A DNA stretch of 7,988 nucleotides from Desulfosarcina sp. (GTDB lineage Bacteria; Desulfobacterota; Desulfobacteria; Desulfobacterales; Desulfosarcinaceae). The notes under the pieces were generated by a model. The model was given only the letters and a program-made list of their open reading frames with translations. It was not told the DNA's origin and ran no database searches. Location: positions 1-7,988 of the forward strand of contig JAGTUY010000068.1 of NCBI GenBank assembly GCA_018224455.1, given 5' to 3'. Positions within the stretch are counted from its first letter, which is position 1. The number at the start of each line of letters is the position of its first letter. Below, in pieces: positions 1 through 6,167 of this stretch. Both the position numbers and the translations under genes were made by a program.

Positions 1-939
1 CAGGTCGTAGTGTTTTCCCATGCTGGTGGGCACACCCTGCTCGTCGGCCAGCACGTAGTTGCCCACCATGGTTTTCAGATTATAGGGGCCGCCGTTCCAG
101 CCGGGCACGGCGATGGGTGAACCGGCGCGGACCAGCTGCGCAAGCACCACGCCCAGAAGGATGCCGGCGTTCATAGAGGCCATGCATCCGGCGATGGTGG
201 CCGGTGAGTTGACGCCGCCGGCATTCAAGGGGATCCACAGCTGGGGCAGCCCTTTTTCGGCCAGGTAGATGCACTTTTGCAGGGCCTCCTGGTTGGCCAC
301 CAGCCCGGATGTCACGTTGATGTAGCAGGTGGCAAAGGGAAAACGCCGGAAGGCCTCCGGGCCCCCGGCAACGGCTTCGCACATCTCAACGGCCGCCACA
401 CAGCCCTCGACATCCGGCGAGACGAAGACAATGGGCTTGGTGGTGTGGTTGAGCATGGCTTCCATCTGGTAGCGGTCGTAGATGCGCTGGTCAACGTCCT
501 TTGGCAGGAACAGGGACATGACGAAATCGATTTCGGGAAGGGCGTCCATCACCGTGGCAGCGGCCACGACATCCTCGAGCACCGGCGCCCGGCGTTTGCC
601 CGTATGGTGGTCCAACACGGTCAGGCAGTCCGAACCGCCGCCATAGTAAGTGTTGTATCCCCAGGCCCGGATGGCGGGTTTTTTATGGCGGTCGTACAGG
701 GTCAGGCGGCGCGGCGCCGAAGCCAGCGCCCGGGTCAGCATGTGTTCGGGGATGCGGATGCGGATGCCGTCGGCAACAGCCCCGCCGGCCACCAGGATCT
801 TACGGGCCTTTTCGTCGTGGACATCCACACCGGTACGCTCCAGAATCTCGAGCGTTCCAACGTGGATGCGGTCGCATTCCTGATGGCCCATGCGGGAATA
901 GCGGGCGCTGGTCAACCGGTTTTCATGGGTTGGTATCAT
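1..939 (-). CDS. MttB-family (trimethylamine methyltransferase-like) corrinoid methyltransferase, N-terminal part
   Basis: Members of this family move a methyl group from a quaternary or tertiary amine to a small corrinoid protein in the cytoplasm. The 313 visible residues start with ATG at 939, preceded by a good ribosome site (GGGGTGAT). The gene is cut by the left window edge; full members are about 470-500 aa, so roughly a third is missing. Family features seen are an N-terminal helical part with a 'LEILERTGVDVHD' stretch (30-42), 'YYGGGSDC' (98-105) and the TIM-barrel segments 'QLWIPLNAGG' (243-252) and 'SPATIAGCMASMNAGI' (255-270). The visible end (residues 311-313) should lie about ten residues before the site that holds pyrrolysine in true MttB, so it is undecided whether this is the Pyl enzyme or a non-Pyl homologue such as the glycine betaine enzyme MtgB. 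No in-frame TAG occurs in the visible part. No corrinoid protein gene is in the window. The divergent GntR regulator probably controls it. Confidence 0.9.
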   Translation of the reverse strand, partial: MIPTHENRLTSARYSRMGHQECDRIHVGTLEILERTGVDVHDEKARKILVAGGAVADGIRIRIPEHMLTRALASAPRRLTLYDRHKKPAIRAWGYNTYYGGGSDCLTVLDHHTGKRRAPVLEDVVAAATVMDALPEIDFVMSLFLPKDVDQRIYDRYQMEAMLNHTTKPIVFVSPDVEGCVAAVEMCEAVAGGPEAFRRFPFATCYINVTSGLVANQEALQKCIYLAEKGLPQLWIPLNAGGVNSPATIAGCMASMNAGILLGVVLAQLVRAGSPIAVPGWNGGPYNLKTMVGNYVLADEQGVPTSMGKHYDL

Positions 940-953
940 GTATCACCCCTTTT

Positions 954-989
954 TTGATATATCAATTATAATTTAAGTTGTATCAATTA
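954..989. promoter_or_regulatory. Putative operator/promoter region of the divergent methyltransferase and GntR genes
   Basis: The perfect 12-bp palindrome TTGATATATCAA lies at 954-965. The 9-mer TATCAATTA occurs at 960-968 and again at 981-989, 21 bp apart, about two helical turns. TTGTATCAA (978-986) resembles the T-N-G-T/A-C-N-A type half-sites bound by GntR/FCD regulators. On the minus strand TTGATA (986 to 981) and GATATA (963 to 958) are 17 bp apart, a possible weak sigma70 promoter for the methyltransferase; TATAAT (970 to 965) is an alternative -10. Binding by the neighbouring GntR protein is inferred. Confidence 0.4.
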
Positions 990-1023
990 CTATTTTATGA
1001 AAATCTAAAAGTCAATTTTATTG

Positions 1024-1051
1024 TTGCACCTTTTCCGGTTGCTGATATTAA
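1024..1051 (+). promoter_or_regulatory. Possible sigma70-type promoter of the GntR gene
   Basis: TTGCAC (1024-1029) and TATTAA (1046-1051) are separated by 16 bp and lie about 50 bp before the chosen start codon. The match to consensus is partial, so this is only a candidate. Confidence 0.25.
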
Positions 1052-1102
1052 AAAAGGTCTGTATCGAAAATCACACACAATCGCTTAGACATGGAGCGTT
1101 CG

Positions 1103-1792
1103 ATGCCTCAAAAAACCAACGTGCGCGCATCTAAAAACCAGATTTATGCCACCCTGAGAAGTGAAATCATTCTGGGGCACCGCAAACCCGGCGAACGGAT
1201 GGCCGTCGACGACCTCAAGGCCCGGTTCGGCACCAGCGTGACCCCGGTGCGCGATGCGCTGCAGATGCTCAACCAGGAAGGATTGATCACCATCAAACCC
1301 CGCTCCGGGTATTTCATCACCCAAATCACCTTGAAAGCGCTGAGGGACATGCTGGAACTGCGGGAAATTCTCGAGACAGCCGCCGTGGAGCGGGCCGCAG
1401 AGACCATCACCGATGCGCAGCTGGCGGCACTCAAGCAGGTTCACGCCGGCTACACCGGTGACGACGACCAGGCGTACACCCGCTACACCGATGAAAACAC
1501 CCGGTTCCACTACCTGCTGGCCCAGGCATCCGGCAACCAGGAGCTGGCCCTGGCCCTTTGGGGACTGCACGACCGGCTGGCCCGTTTCATGGTAATCCGC
1601 CACGCCGGAAAAAGCCTCGAAGAGATCCACGCCCGGCTGATCGATCGCCTGCAGGCCCATGACGTCTCCGGCGCCCGAAAGGCGATTTTGGACGAGGTGA
1701 GGGAGAGCCGGCGGGCCATCATGGATCGGATCATGCGGGAAGAGGCGGCGTTCTGGCATGTGGGAGCGGGGAGAGATCCGGGTAACGGATAA
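1103..1792 (+). CDS. GntR-family transcriptional regulator, FCD subfamily
   Basis: This is a DNA-binding regulator whose C-terminal ligand domain usually binds small organic acids, often with a metal. The start at ATG 1103 is chosen because GGAG at 1093-1096 sits six bases before it; the in-frame ATG at 1091 has no ribosome site and would place GGAG inside the gene. The product is 229 aa, usual for the family. A winged helix-turn-helix occupies residues 11-72, with the typical 'TSVTPVRDAL' recognition region (44-53) and the wing 'GLITIKPRSGYFI'. An all-helical FCD domain follows (about 78-210). Metal-site positions read Asn132, His136 ('NTRFH'), His176 and then Glu198, where most members have a third histidine. 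The gene is divergent from the methyltransferase gene, 163 bp start to start, which points to control of that gene and probably of itself. The effector is unknown. Confidence 0.92.
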   Translation: MPQKTNVRASKNQIYATLRSEIILGHRKPGERMAVDDLKARFGTSVTPVRDALQMLNQEGLITIKPRSGYFITQITLKALRDMLELREILETAAVERAAETITDAQLAALKQVHAGYTGDDDQAYTRYTDENTRFHYLLAQASGNQELALALWGLHDRLARFMVIRHAGKSLEEIHARLIDRLQAHDVSGARKAILDEVRESRRAIMDRIMREEAAFWHVGAGRDPGNG

Positions 1793-1962
1793 TGCTCCGC
1801 ACACCTGCCTGTGCTGCCATATAGACCTGCTACGATCGGCTTCTGGAGAATGCCCGCCGGCATGAACGCCACGGGCTGGCCGATGTCTGCGGCAAGTGTG
1901 CCGCCGTCGTGCCCTGCTCCTTCACCGACCCGGTGCAACGCGCCTCATTGAAAAACCGTTGA
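1792..1962 (+). pseudogene. Cys-rich reading frame with internal TAG, possible gene remnant
   Basis: An ATG at 1792 overlaps the GntR stop codon by one base (TAATG), the arrangement typical of translationally coupled genes. The frame meets a TAG at 1822-1824 (codon 11) and then continues for 45 codons to TGA at 1960-1962. The part after TAG has GC-rich codons like the neighbours and reads 'TCYDRLLENARRHERHGL', then 'CGKCAAVVPCSF', with four cysteines that could hint at a metal or Fe-S protein tail. I do not recognise a family. Options are a degraded 3' remnant of a lost gene, a pyrrolysine-read small protein, or chance in GC-rich DNA. The composition becomes AT-rich right after this frame. 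Confidence 0.25.
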
Positions 1963-2008
1963 ATCGCTGAAGCTGTCGGACAATCCACCTATTCGGCAAT
2001 ATGATTAG

Positions 2009-2140
2009 ACAATGAGGATTGTAAATCGTCAAAAGCGTTGCTTTGATTTCATGTACGGGACAGTACACGCAGGCCTGCGCCGAAATCTTGATGGATCGCA
2101 AGATATCGCCACTAGAAAGAAATGTCAGGTAGTTACATTT
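2009..2140. repeat. Run of six consecutive short inverted repeats
   Basis: In order: ACAAT-4-ATTGT (2009-2022); TCAAAAGC-3-GCTTTGA with one bulged A (2029-2046); TGTAC-6-GTACA (2052-2067); the perfect 12-bp palindrome CGCAGGCCTGCG (2068-2079); ATCTTG-8-CAAGAT (2085-2104); AAATGT-9-ACATTT (2120-2140). The middle four follow one another almost without gaps. They could be protein sites, a structured RNA, or coincidence, since each alone is short. Confidence 0.4.
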
Positions 2141-2261
2141 ACTTGATGATAATCTAAATCGATCTGAAGGTCCAAATGAACCCGTCATGAATTGATCGTG
2201 AAGGCAGGGGTCTTTCCGGACGCTGGCAACTTCACAGGTTTTTTAACGGGCCTAATGTTCA

Positions 2262-2341
2262 GCGATGGCAATCAGATGCCTGTTACTATGAGGCCTCCCT
2301 CTTATCGGCCACGAAGAGTCGGCTTCTTAAACTGCCATCGC
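2262..2341. repeat. 9-bp inverted repeat upstream of the VanZ-type gene
   Basis: GCGATGGCA (2262-2270) and TGCCATCGC (2333-2341) are exact reverse complements separated by 62 bases. Transcribed, they could close a stem around an 80-nt leader. Just upstream, GTGAAG (2198-2203) and CTTCAC (2230-2235) form another potential stem nested inside CCCGT (2181-2185) and ACGGG (2246-2250). I recognise no riboswitch class. Confidence 0.3.
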
Positions 2342-2376
2342 AACTATGGTGAATGGTTCATTTGTGACGATCATCC

Positions 2377-2405
2377 TTGATAATTGGTAGATCAATATCT
2401 ATTTT
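2377..2405 (+). promoter_or_regulatory. Possible sigma70-type promoter of the VanZ-type gene
   Basis: TTGATA (2377-2382) and TATTTT (2400-2405) are separated by 17 bp, about 50 bp before the ATG at 2458. It is the best match seen in the AT-rich upstream region, though AT-rich DNA makes chance matches likely. Confidence 0.3.
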
Positions 2406-2457
2406 TCCTCTCTCAATAGCATGTTGACTTTAATAGAAAACGACAAACAGAAATAAG

Positions 2458-3750
2458 ATGAAAACACCTAACTCAAAAAAGGATTCAAACGTTATCCAAG
2501 GGATTTTTAAAAAAATTACTGTAGAGGAAGCCCAATTGCTTTCACAAATCATCGATCAAGATCCATTTACTGGTTTGTATAAAAAAGTCCTTATCCCCTA
2601 CGCTATTTTTCTTTCTCTGATTTTGCTTTGGCCTTTTAATTTTGCCTTTATAGGGAAAAAGAATCATGTGACATGGAGTGATACCTCTCCCGGAATTGAT
2701 TTCACAGGGGAAGGGCAGGTCATTTCTCGTGCATTTTCAAAACAATTTTATGAAAGCCTGATGAAAGGCAAGGGCTTTTCGCTTGAAGTTTGGATTTCGC
2801 CAGCAAACAATCAACAAGGGGGTCCTGCAAGGATCGTATCCTATTCGTTGAATCATATTTATCGAAACTTCACATTGGGTCAACAGGGCATGGATTTGAT
2901 TATGCGGCTGCGCACAGAAAATACTAATTTGAACGGAACAGAGCCGATGCTGATCGTCCAGGATGTTTTTGCCGGTGAGAAACCTCTGCATATTGTTATC
3001 AGTTATAATTTTGAAGAGCAGAGTGTGTTTGTGAACGGAGATATAAGGACGACATCGATTATCCCCGGGGGTGATTTCAAAAACTGGGATTATAGATATT
3101 CGTTGATTCTTGGTAATGAGGCGACAGGAGACCGGCCGTGGTTAGGAAAGATATCTTATGTAGCCATTTACAACTACTCACTCGATGCCCGAGGAGTCCG
3201 AAGTAGCTACGATGAAGTCAGAGGTTGGTTGTCCGGAAATTTTGAAATAGCTGATCCAAAGGAAGGGCTTGTGGTCAGATACCTGCTCGATGAAAAAAAT
3301 GGAAATAATGTGACAGACTCTGGGACGTTGGCAGATTCGCTGACCCTACATATTCCTGAGAAGATCCAGACCGAAGGCAAATCATTCCTGGGTTTCTCGC
3401 TGCATCGTTTAACTGTTTGGGACTCAGGAACTTACTATGAGATTATATTAAATGTCCTTCTTTTTATTCCTCTCGGTTTTTTGCTTCATGCAATGATTGC
3501 GAGCCGCATGGATGGGACCTGGAGACCCCTGTTTTTTGTGATGGCTGTGGGTGGTGCCATTACGTTATCAGCTGAAACCCTTCAATATTATGTTGAATCG
3601 AGGCATTCGTCTTTGGTGGATGTAATCGCCAATGTGATCGGTGTTCTGTTGGGCGGTCAGTTTAATAGAATGTATAATACATTTCTAATACGGAACAAAA
3701 GAATTGTCTGCGACGCTTCCGAGGAGCAAGTCACATCTTGCTCCAATTGA
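2458..3750 (+). CDS. Membrane protein with LamG-like and C-terminal VanZ domains
   Basis: The 430-aa product has a short cytoplasmic N-terminus and a membrane segment at about 44-65. A LamG/concanavalin-like beta-sandwich follows (about 80-255, marked by 'FSLEVWISP' at 107-115 and 'WLGKISYVAIYNYSL' at 228-242), probably outside the membrane. A VanZ-type domain with three predicted membrane helices closes it (about 328-347, 357-376, 385-402). VanZ family marks are N332 with 'FIPLGFLL' (336-343), E373 and Q376 in the next helix, and D388, N392 and G395 in the last. VanZ of the vancomycin cluster gives low teicoplanin resistance, but most VanZ-like proteins have no known role; a cell-envelope function is a guess. 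No clear Shine-Dalgarno sequence precedes the ATG. Codon use is AT-rich and unlike both flanking blocks, and no neighbour shares its pathway, which suggests transfer. Confidence 0.85.
   Translation: MKTPNSKKDSNVIQGIFKKITVEEAQLLSQIIDQDPFTGLYKKVLIPYAIFLSLILLWPFNFAFIGKKNHVTWSDTSPGIDFTGEGQVISRAFSKQFYESLMKGKGFSLEVWISPANNQQGGPARIVSYSLNHIYRNFTLGQQGMDLIMRLRTENTNLNGTEPMLIVQDVFAGEKPLHIVISYNFEEQSVFVNGDIRTTSIIPGGDFKNWDYRYSLILGNEATGDRPWLGKISYVAIYNYSLDARGVRSSYDEVRGWLSGNFEIADPKEGLVVRYLLDEKNGNNVTDSGTLADSLTLHIPEKIQTEGKSFLGFSLHRLTVWDSGTYYEIILNVLLFIPLGFLLHAMIASRMDGTWRPLFFVMAVGGAITLSAETLQYYVESRHSSLVDVIANVIGVLLGGQFNRMYNTFLIRNKRIVCDASEEQVTSCSN
3723..3744. repeat. 8-bp inverted repeat at the end of the VanZ-type gene
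   Basis: GGAGCAAG (3723-3730) and CTTGCTCC (3737-3744) are perfectly complementary around a 6-nt loop and end four bases before the stop codon. No T-run follows on either strand, so it is not a standard intrinsic terminator, though the hairpin could protect the mRNA 3' end. Confidence 0.45.
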
Positions 3751-3892
3751 GCCCAAAACGCTTTGCACTGTCATTTTCGCACAGGTTGGCAAATCCATTC
3801 GTGTCAGATGGTCATATTTAGCGCTAAAGATTCTATACGTGACCCGCCAACGCGAGTGTGGAAAGATGGGAATCGTTTAGATACCCACCAAT

Positions 3893-3932
3893 TCCGGATG
3901 CCGGACCCATTCCGACATAACGGTCTTATCGG
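3893..3932. terminator. Tandem hairpins between convergent genes
   Basis: TCCGG-ATG-CCGGA (3893-3905) and an imperfect stem CCGA..TAA / TTA-TCGG (3912-3932) lie between the VanZ-type gene and the activator gene, which converge here. They are in a sensible place to end both transcripts, but neither has a downstream T-run, so the terminator call is weak. The perfect palindrome TTTAGCGCTAAA (3817-3828) lies in the same gap. Confidence 0.25.
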
Positions 3933-3946
3933 TAGGGAATCAGCTG

Positions 3947-4717
3947 TCAGGAGTGACACACAGCGATCAGGGCGGCACCGATGGCACCGTTGACCTGCGC
4001 ATTGGCCGAAACCCGGATGGGTTTGCCTGATTTTTTTTCCAGGGCCCGGACCACGCCGATATTCTTGGCCACCCCGCCGGTCATCATCACCGGTTCGGTG
4101 AGGCCCACCCGGCCGGCCATGGCGACCACCCGGGAGCCGATGGATTCGTGGATACCGGCAATGATGTTCTCGCGGCGCTCGCCCCTGGCGATGAGGGAGA
4201 TCACTTCGGACTCGGCAAAGACGGTGCACAGGCTGCTGATGGCGGCCGGCCGGTCCGCCTTCAGGGACATCTCCCCGAAGCCATCCAGGTCCAGCTCCAA
4301 TGCCCGGGCCATCACCTCGAGAAACCGGCCGGTACCGGCGGCACACTTATCGTTCATGGCAAAGTCGGTGACCCGGCCGGTGGCGTCCATGGCGATGGCC
4401 TTGCTGTCCTGGCCGCCGATGTCGATGACGCAGCGCACGGCCGGGTCCTGAAAATGGGCGCCGGCCGCGTGGCAGGTAATTTCGGTCACCGCCTTGTCGG
4501 CAACGTCGACGCTGCTGCGCCCGCAGCCGGTGGCCACGATCCGATCCACCGCATCTTTGTCGAGGCCGAGCTTGGCCAGCAGGTCGACGAACACCTTCTC
4601 ACCGGCATTCCTGGCGTTGTACCCGGTCAAGATCACCCCTGATCCGAGCAGCTCGCCGTCTCTGACCACGGCCGCCTTGGCGCTGATGGACCCCACATCG
4701 ATTCCTACCGTAATCAT
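3947..4717 (-). CDS. 2-hydroxyacyl-CoA dehydratase activator (BcrAD/BadFG, HgdC/HadI-type ATPase)
   Basis: The family is a homodimeric ATPase of the ASKHA fold. It takes one electron from ferredoxin or flavodoxin, hydrolyses ATP and injects the electron into the dehydratase. At 256 aa it matches the size of HgdC and HadI (about 260). The phosphate-binding start 'VGIDVGSISAK' (4-14), the second motif 'DIGGQDSK' (99-106) and the adenosine-site motif 'MMTGGVAKN' are present. Cys125 ('NDKCAAGTG') and Cys164 ('SSLCTVFAESE') are the two cysteines that, one pair from each subunit, hold the bridging [4Fe-4S] cluster. The ATG at 4717 has AGGAG eight bases upstream. It is the last gene of the leftward operon, 171 bp after the 413-aa subunit gene, with a palindromic repeat in the gap. 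Only one such ATPase is present, unlike class I benzoyl-CoA reductase, which has two. Confidence 0.93.
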   Translation of the reverse strand: MITVGIDVGSISAKAAVVRDGELLGSGVILTGYNARNAGEKVFVDLLAKLGLDKDAVDRIVATGCGRSSVDVADKAVTEITCHAAGAHFQDPAVRCVIDIGGQDSKAIAMDATGRVTDFAMNDKCAAGTGRFLEVMARALELDLDGFGEMSLKADRPAAISSLCTVFAESEVISLIARGERRENIIAGIHESIGSRVVAMAGRVGLTEPVMMTGGVAKNIGVVRALEKKSGKPIRVSANAQVNGAIGAALIAVCHS

Positions 4718-4777
4718 TTAACAGTCTCCTAAGGCTCTGACATCAAAAATGATGAACGCATTCATAGTCGCATTTTC

Positions 4778-4901
4778 GACGGGTGCATAAAAAGCTCGAG
4801 ATCAAGGCTTGCGAGTCCTGAGGAAGGAGGCGTACTTGTGGTACGCCGCAGTGACGAAGGATGAAGCGTAACGCAGATATCGGGCTTTTTATGCACCCGT
4901 C
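4778..4901. repeat. 124-bp imperfect palindromic repeat element (MITE/REP-like)
   Basis: The ends are a perfect 18-bp inverted repeat: GACGGGTGCATAAAAAGC (4778-4795) and its reverse complement (4884-4901). Pairing continues imperfectly inward (TCGAGATC against CCGATATC), and the centre is GGCGTAC-TTGTG-GTACGCC (4829-4847). The whole unit could fold into one long hairpin in DNA or RNA. From memory, very similar units recur in Desulfobacterota genomes, which would make it a dispersed element; that is recollection, not a search result. No transposase is encoded and no obvious target duplication flanks it. The right arm supplies the last three sense codons (ACG GGT GCA) and the TAA stop of the neighbouring 413-aa subunit gene. 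Confidence 0.8.
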
Positions 4902-6130
4902 AAGACCTCCATGAAGGCATCGATGCGAGTAGTTATCTGACTTTCCGAAAAGTTGCGCGCATCGATCATGTCCGCCTCGATCACCAAAGTGGGAATACCG
5001 CACTTTTGCTGGACGATGCGCTGGATGTCATACTGCCCCAGACTGTATGGCTTGCAGCTGCGGTTGGAATGCATGACCAGGCCGTCGGCGCTGTATTTTT
5101 CCACCATGTCCACCACCATGTCGGCCATCTGATCCGTGCCGATGTTGATATAGACACGCGAGTACCCCTGGGCCATGGAGCCTAAAAAATCACTGTCATC
5201 CAGGTACGTAAGGGTTCCACACCACGACGAGGTGTACGTGTCCGCCACCAGGCAGGCGCTGTGGGCGGCGAATTTGTCCGACAGCCAGCGGGTGCGGAAC
5301 CACACCGGCAGGTTGTCCCACAGCAGCCGGTAGCGTTCGTCAGGCACGGCGGCGATACCGGTGGCCACCCGGGTTTTCATCTCGTCGAGCAATTCGGTAT
5401 AGTAGTCGACCACCGTCTGGGTGCCGCGCAGGGTGACGATCAACGCCAGGTGGAAAAAGGCATCGAAGGCGCTCATAGGCGCCGGCCGGTGGACCGTGGT
5501 GTCGAGAACCTGCTGCCAGAGGCGCTGGCCCGCCATGCTGAGCCGGCCCACCTCGGCCAGCCGGTCGTGATCGAACTTTTTCTGGCACTGGGTTTCCAGA
5601 AAGGCAATGTACTCATCCAGCTGGGTGCGCACATAAGCGTGAGCTTCCCGGGTGTATTCCGTGTGGCTGAACGGGGTGTCCAGGATAAACAGGGGCACCT
5701 TGAAATAGCGGGCCTGCACCTCGTACCACTTGAGCACCGTGCCGCAGATGTTGTTGCAGCACACCAGCATGTCCGGCCGGGGCAGCCCGCCGATGGGGCC
5801 GCCGTCGACGGTGGCGCAGGCAATATCGGCCCTGGCGTAAGCGCACAAGTCGCCGGCATAGCCCATTGCCTCGGCCTTTTCGCACAGGTCCACGCCCATC
5901 TTGGCCGCGCCGATCATGGCCCCGTGATTTTCCGGGTATACCGGGATCACATCCATGGCGATCAACGGCTCCACCGGTCCACCACTGGTGATCCAGGCCA
6001 CTTTCTTGCCGGTCTGGTCGGCGGTCTTGGCCTCGATGTAGTAGTGGGTCATGATATCCTTCATGCGCCCCACCGACTTGATTTTGCGCTTCTCCTTTTC
6101 AGGGTCGATCGGTTTTTCCGCACCGTTCAT
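4889..6130 (-). CDS. 2-hydroxyacyl-CoA dehydratase family subunit, HadB/BcrB-like (alpha type)
   Basis: With its partner this subunit forms the [4Fe-4S] dehydratase component that removes water from an (R)-2-hydroxyacyl-CoA through a ketyl radical. The 413-aa product is close to HadB (about 408). The motif 'ITSGGPVEPLIAMDVIPVY' with 'PENHGA' carries Ser49 and Glu67, spaced as the substrate-site Ser and Glu of HadB. Cys96 ('DLCAYAR'), Cys129 ('CCNNICG') and Cys359 ('NRSCKPYSLGQYDI') have the spacing of its three cluster ligands. These HadB comparisons are from memory. The start is ATG 6130, preceded by AGGAGA five bases away; the frame stays open further upstream only because it runs through the previous gene. 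It lies 37 bp after the 372-aa subunit gene, in the same operon. Its last codons and TAA come from the palindromic repeat. BcrB-type reductase subunits are the alternative. Confidence 0.9.
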   Translation of the reverse strand: MNGAEKPIDPEKEKRKIKSVGRMKDIMTHYYIEAKTADQTGKKVAWITSGGPVEPLIAMDVIPVYPENHGAMIGAAKMGVDLCEKAEAMGYAGDLCAYARADIACATVDGGPIGGLPRPDMLVCCNNICGTVLKWYEVQARYFKVPLFILDTPFSHTEYTREAHAYVRTQLDEYIAFLETQCQKKFDHDRLAEVGRLSMAGQRLWQQVLDTTVHRPAPMSAFDAFFHLALIVTLRGTQTVVDYYTELLDEMKTRVATGIAAVPDERYRLLWDNLPVWFRTRWLSDKFAAHSACLVADTYTSSWCGTLTYLDDSDFLGSMAQGYSRVYINIGTDQMADMVVDMVEKYSADGLVMHSNRSCKPYSLGQYDIQRIVQQKCGIPTLVIEADMIDARNFSESQITTRIDAFMEVLTGA

Positions 6131-6167
6131 ACATGTCTCCTGTAACTCGACAAGGGTTGGCTGGTAG

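Larger units (their letters stand above)
1963..2457. other. AT-rich region without a confident gene
   Basis: This stretch begins a clear drop in GC content that lasts to about 3946. The longest frames (44 codons at 2011-2145, 62 codons at 2192-2380) lack a ribosome site and resemble no family I know. What it does hold is a dense set of short inverted repeats (listed separately) and a candidate promoter for the following VanZ-type gene. It may be the edge of acquired DNA or a decayed intergenic region. Confidence 0.5.

Noticed and set aside
277..957. Long plus-strand open frame of 226 codons opposite the methyltransferase gene
   Set aside because: It is antisense to a protein with clear MttB-family motifs, has no recognisable domain and reflects GC-rich codon bias.
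1085..1804. Minus-strand open frame of 239 codons opposite the GntR gene
   Set aside because: The plus-strand frame has unmistakable GntR/FCD motifs and a ribosome site; the antisense frame has neither.
2246..2345. Integron attC-like or riboswitch-like element
   Set aside because: The stems are present but no attC core sites, integrase gene or known riboswitch consensus could be matched.
2192..2380. 62-codon plus-strand frame in the AT-rich region
   Set aside because: No ribosome site, no family resemblance, and it overlaps inverted repeats and the candidate promoter.
3763..3993. 76-codon plus-strand frame after the VanZ-type gene
   Set aside because: It has no ribosome site, resembles no family and runs into the 3' end of the activator gene on the other strand.
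5261..6145. Plus-strand open frame of 294 codons opposite the 413-aa dehydratase subunit
   Set aside because: Low-complexity His/Gly/Val-rich translation typical of an antisense shadow; the minus strand encodes conserved cluster and active-site motifs.
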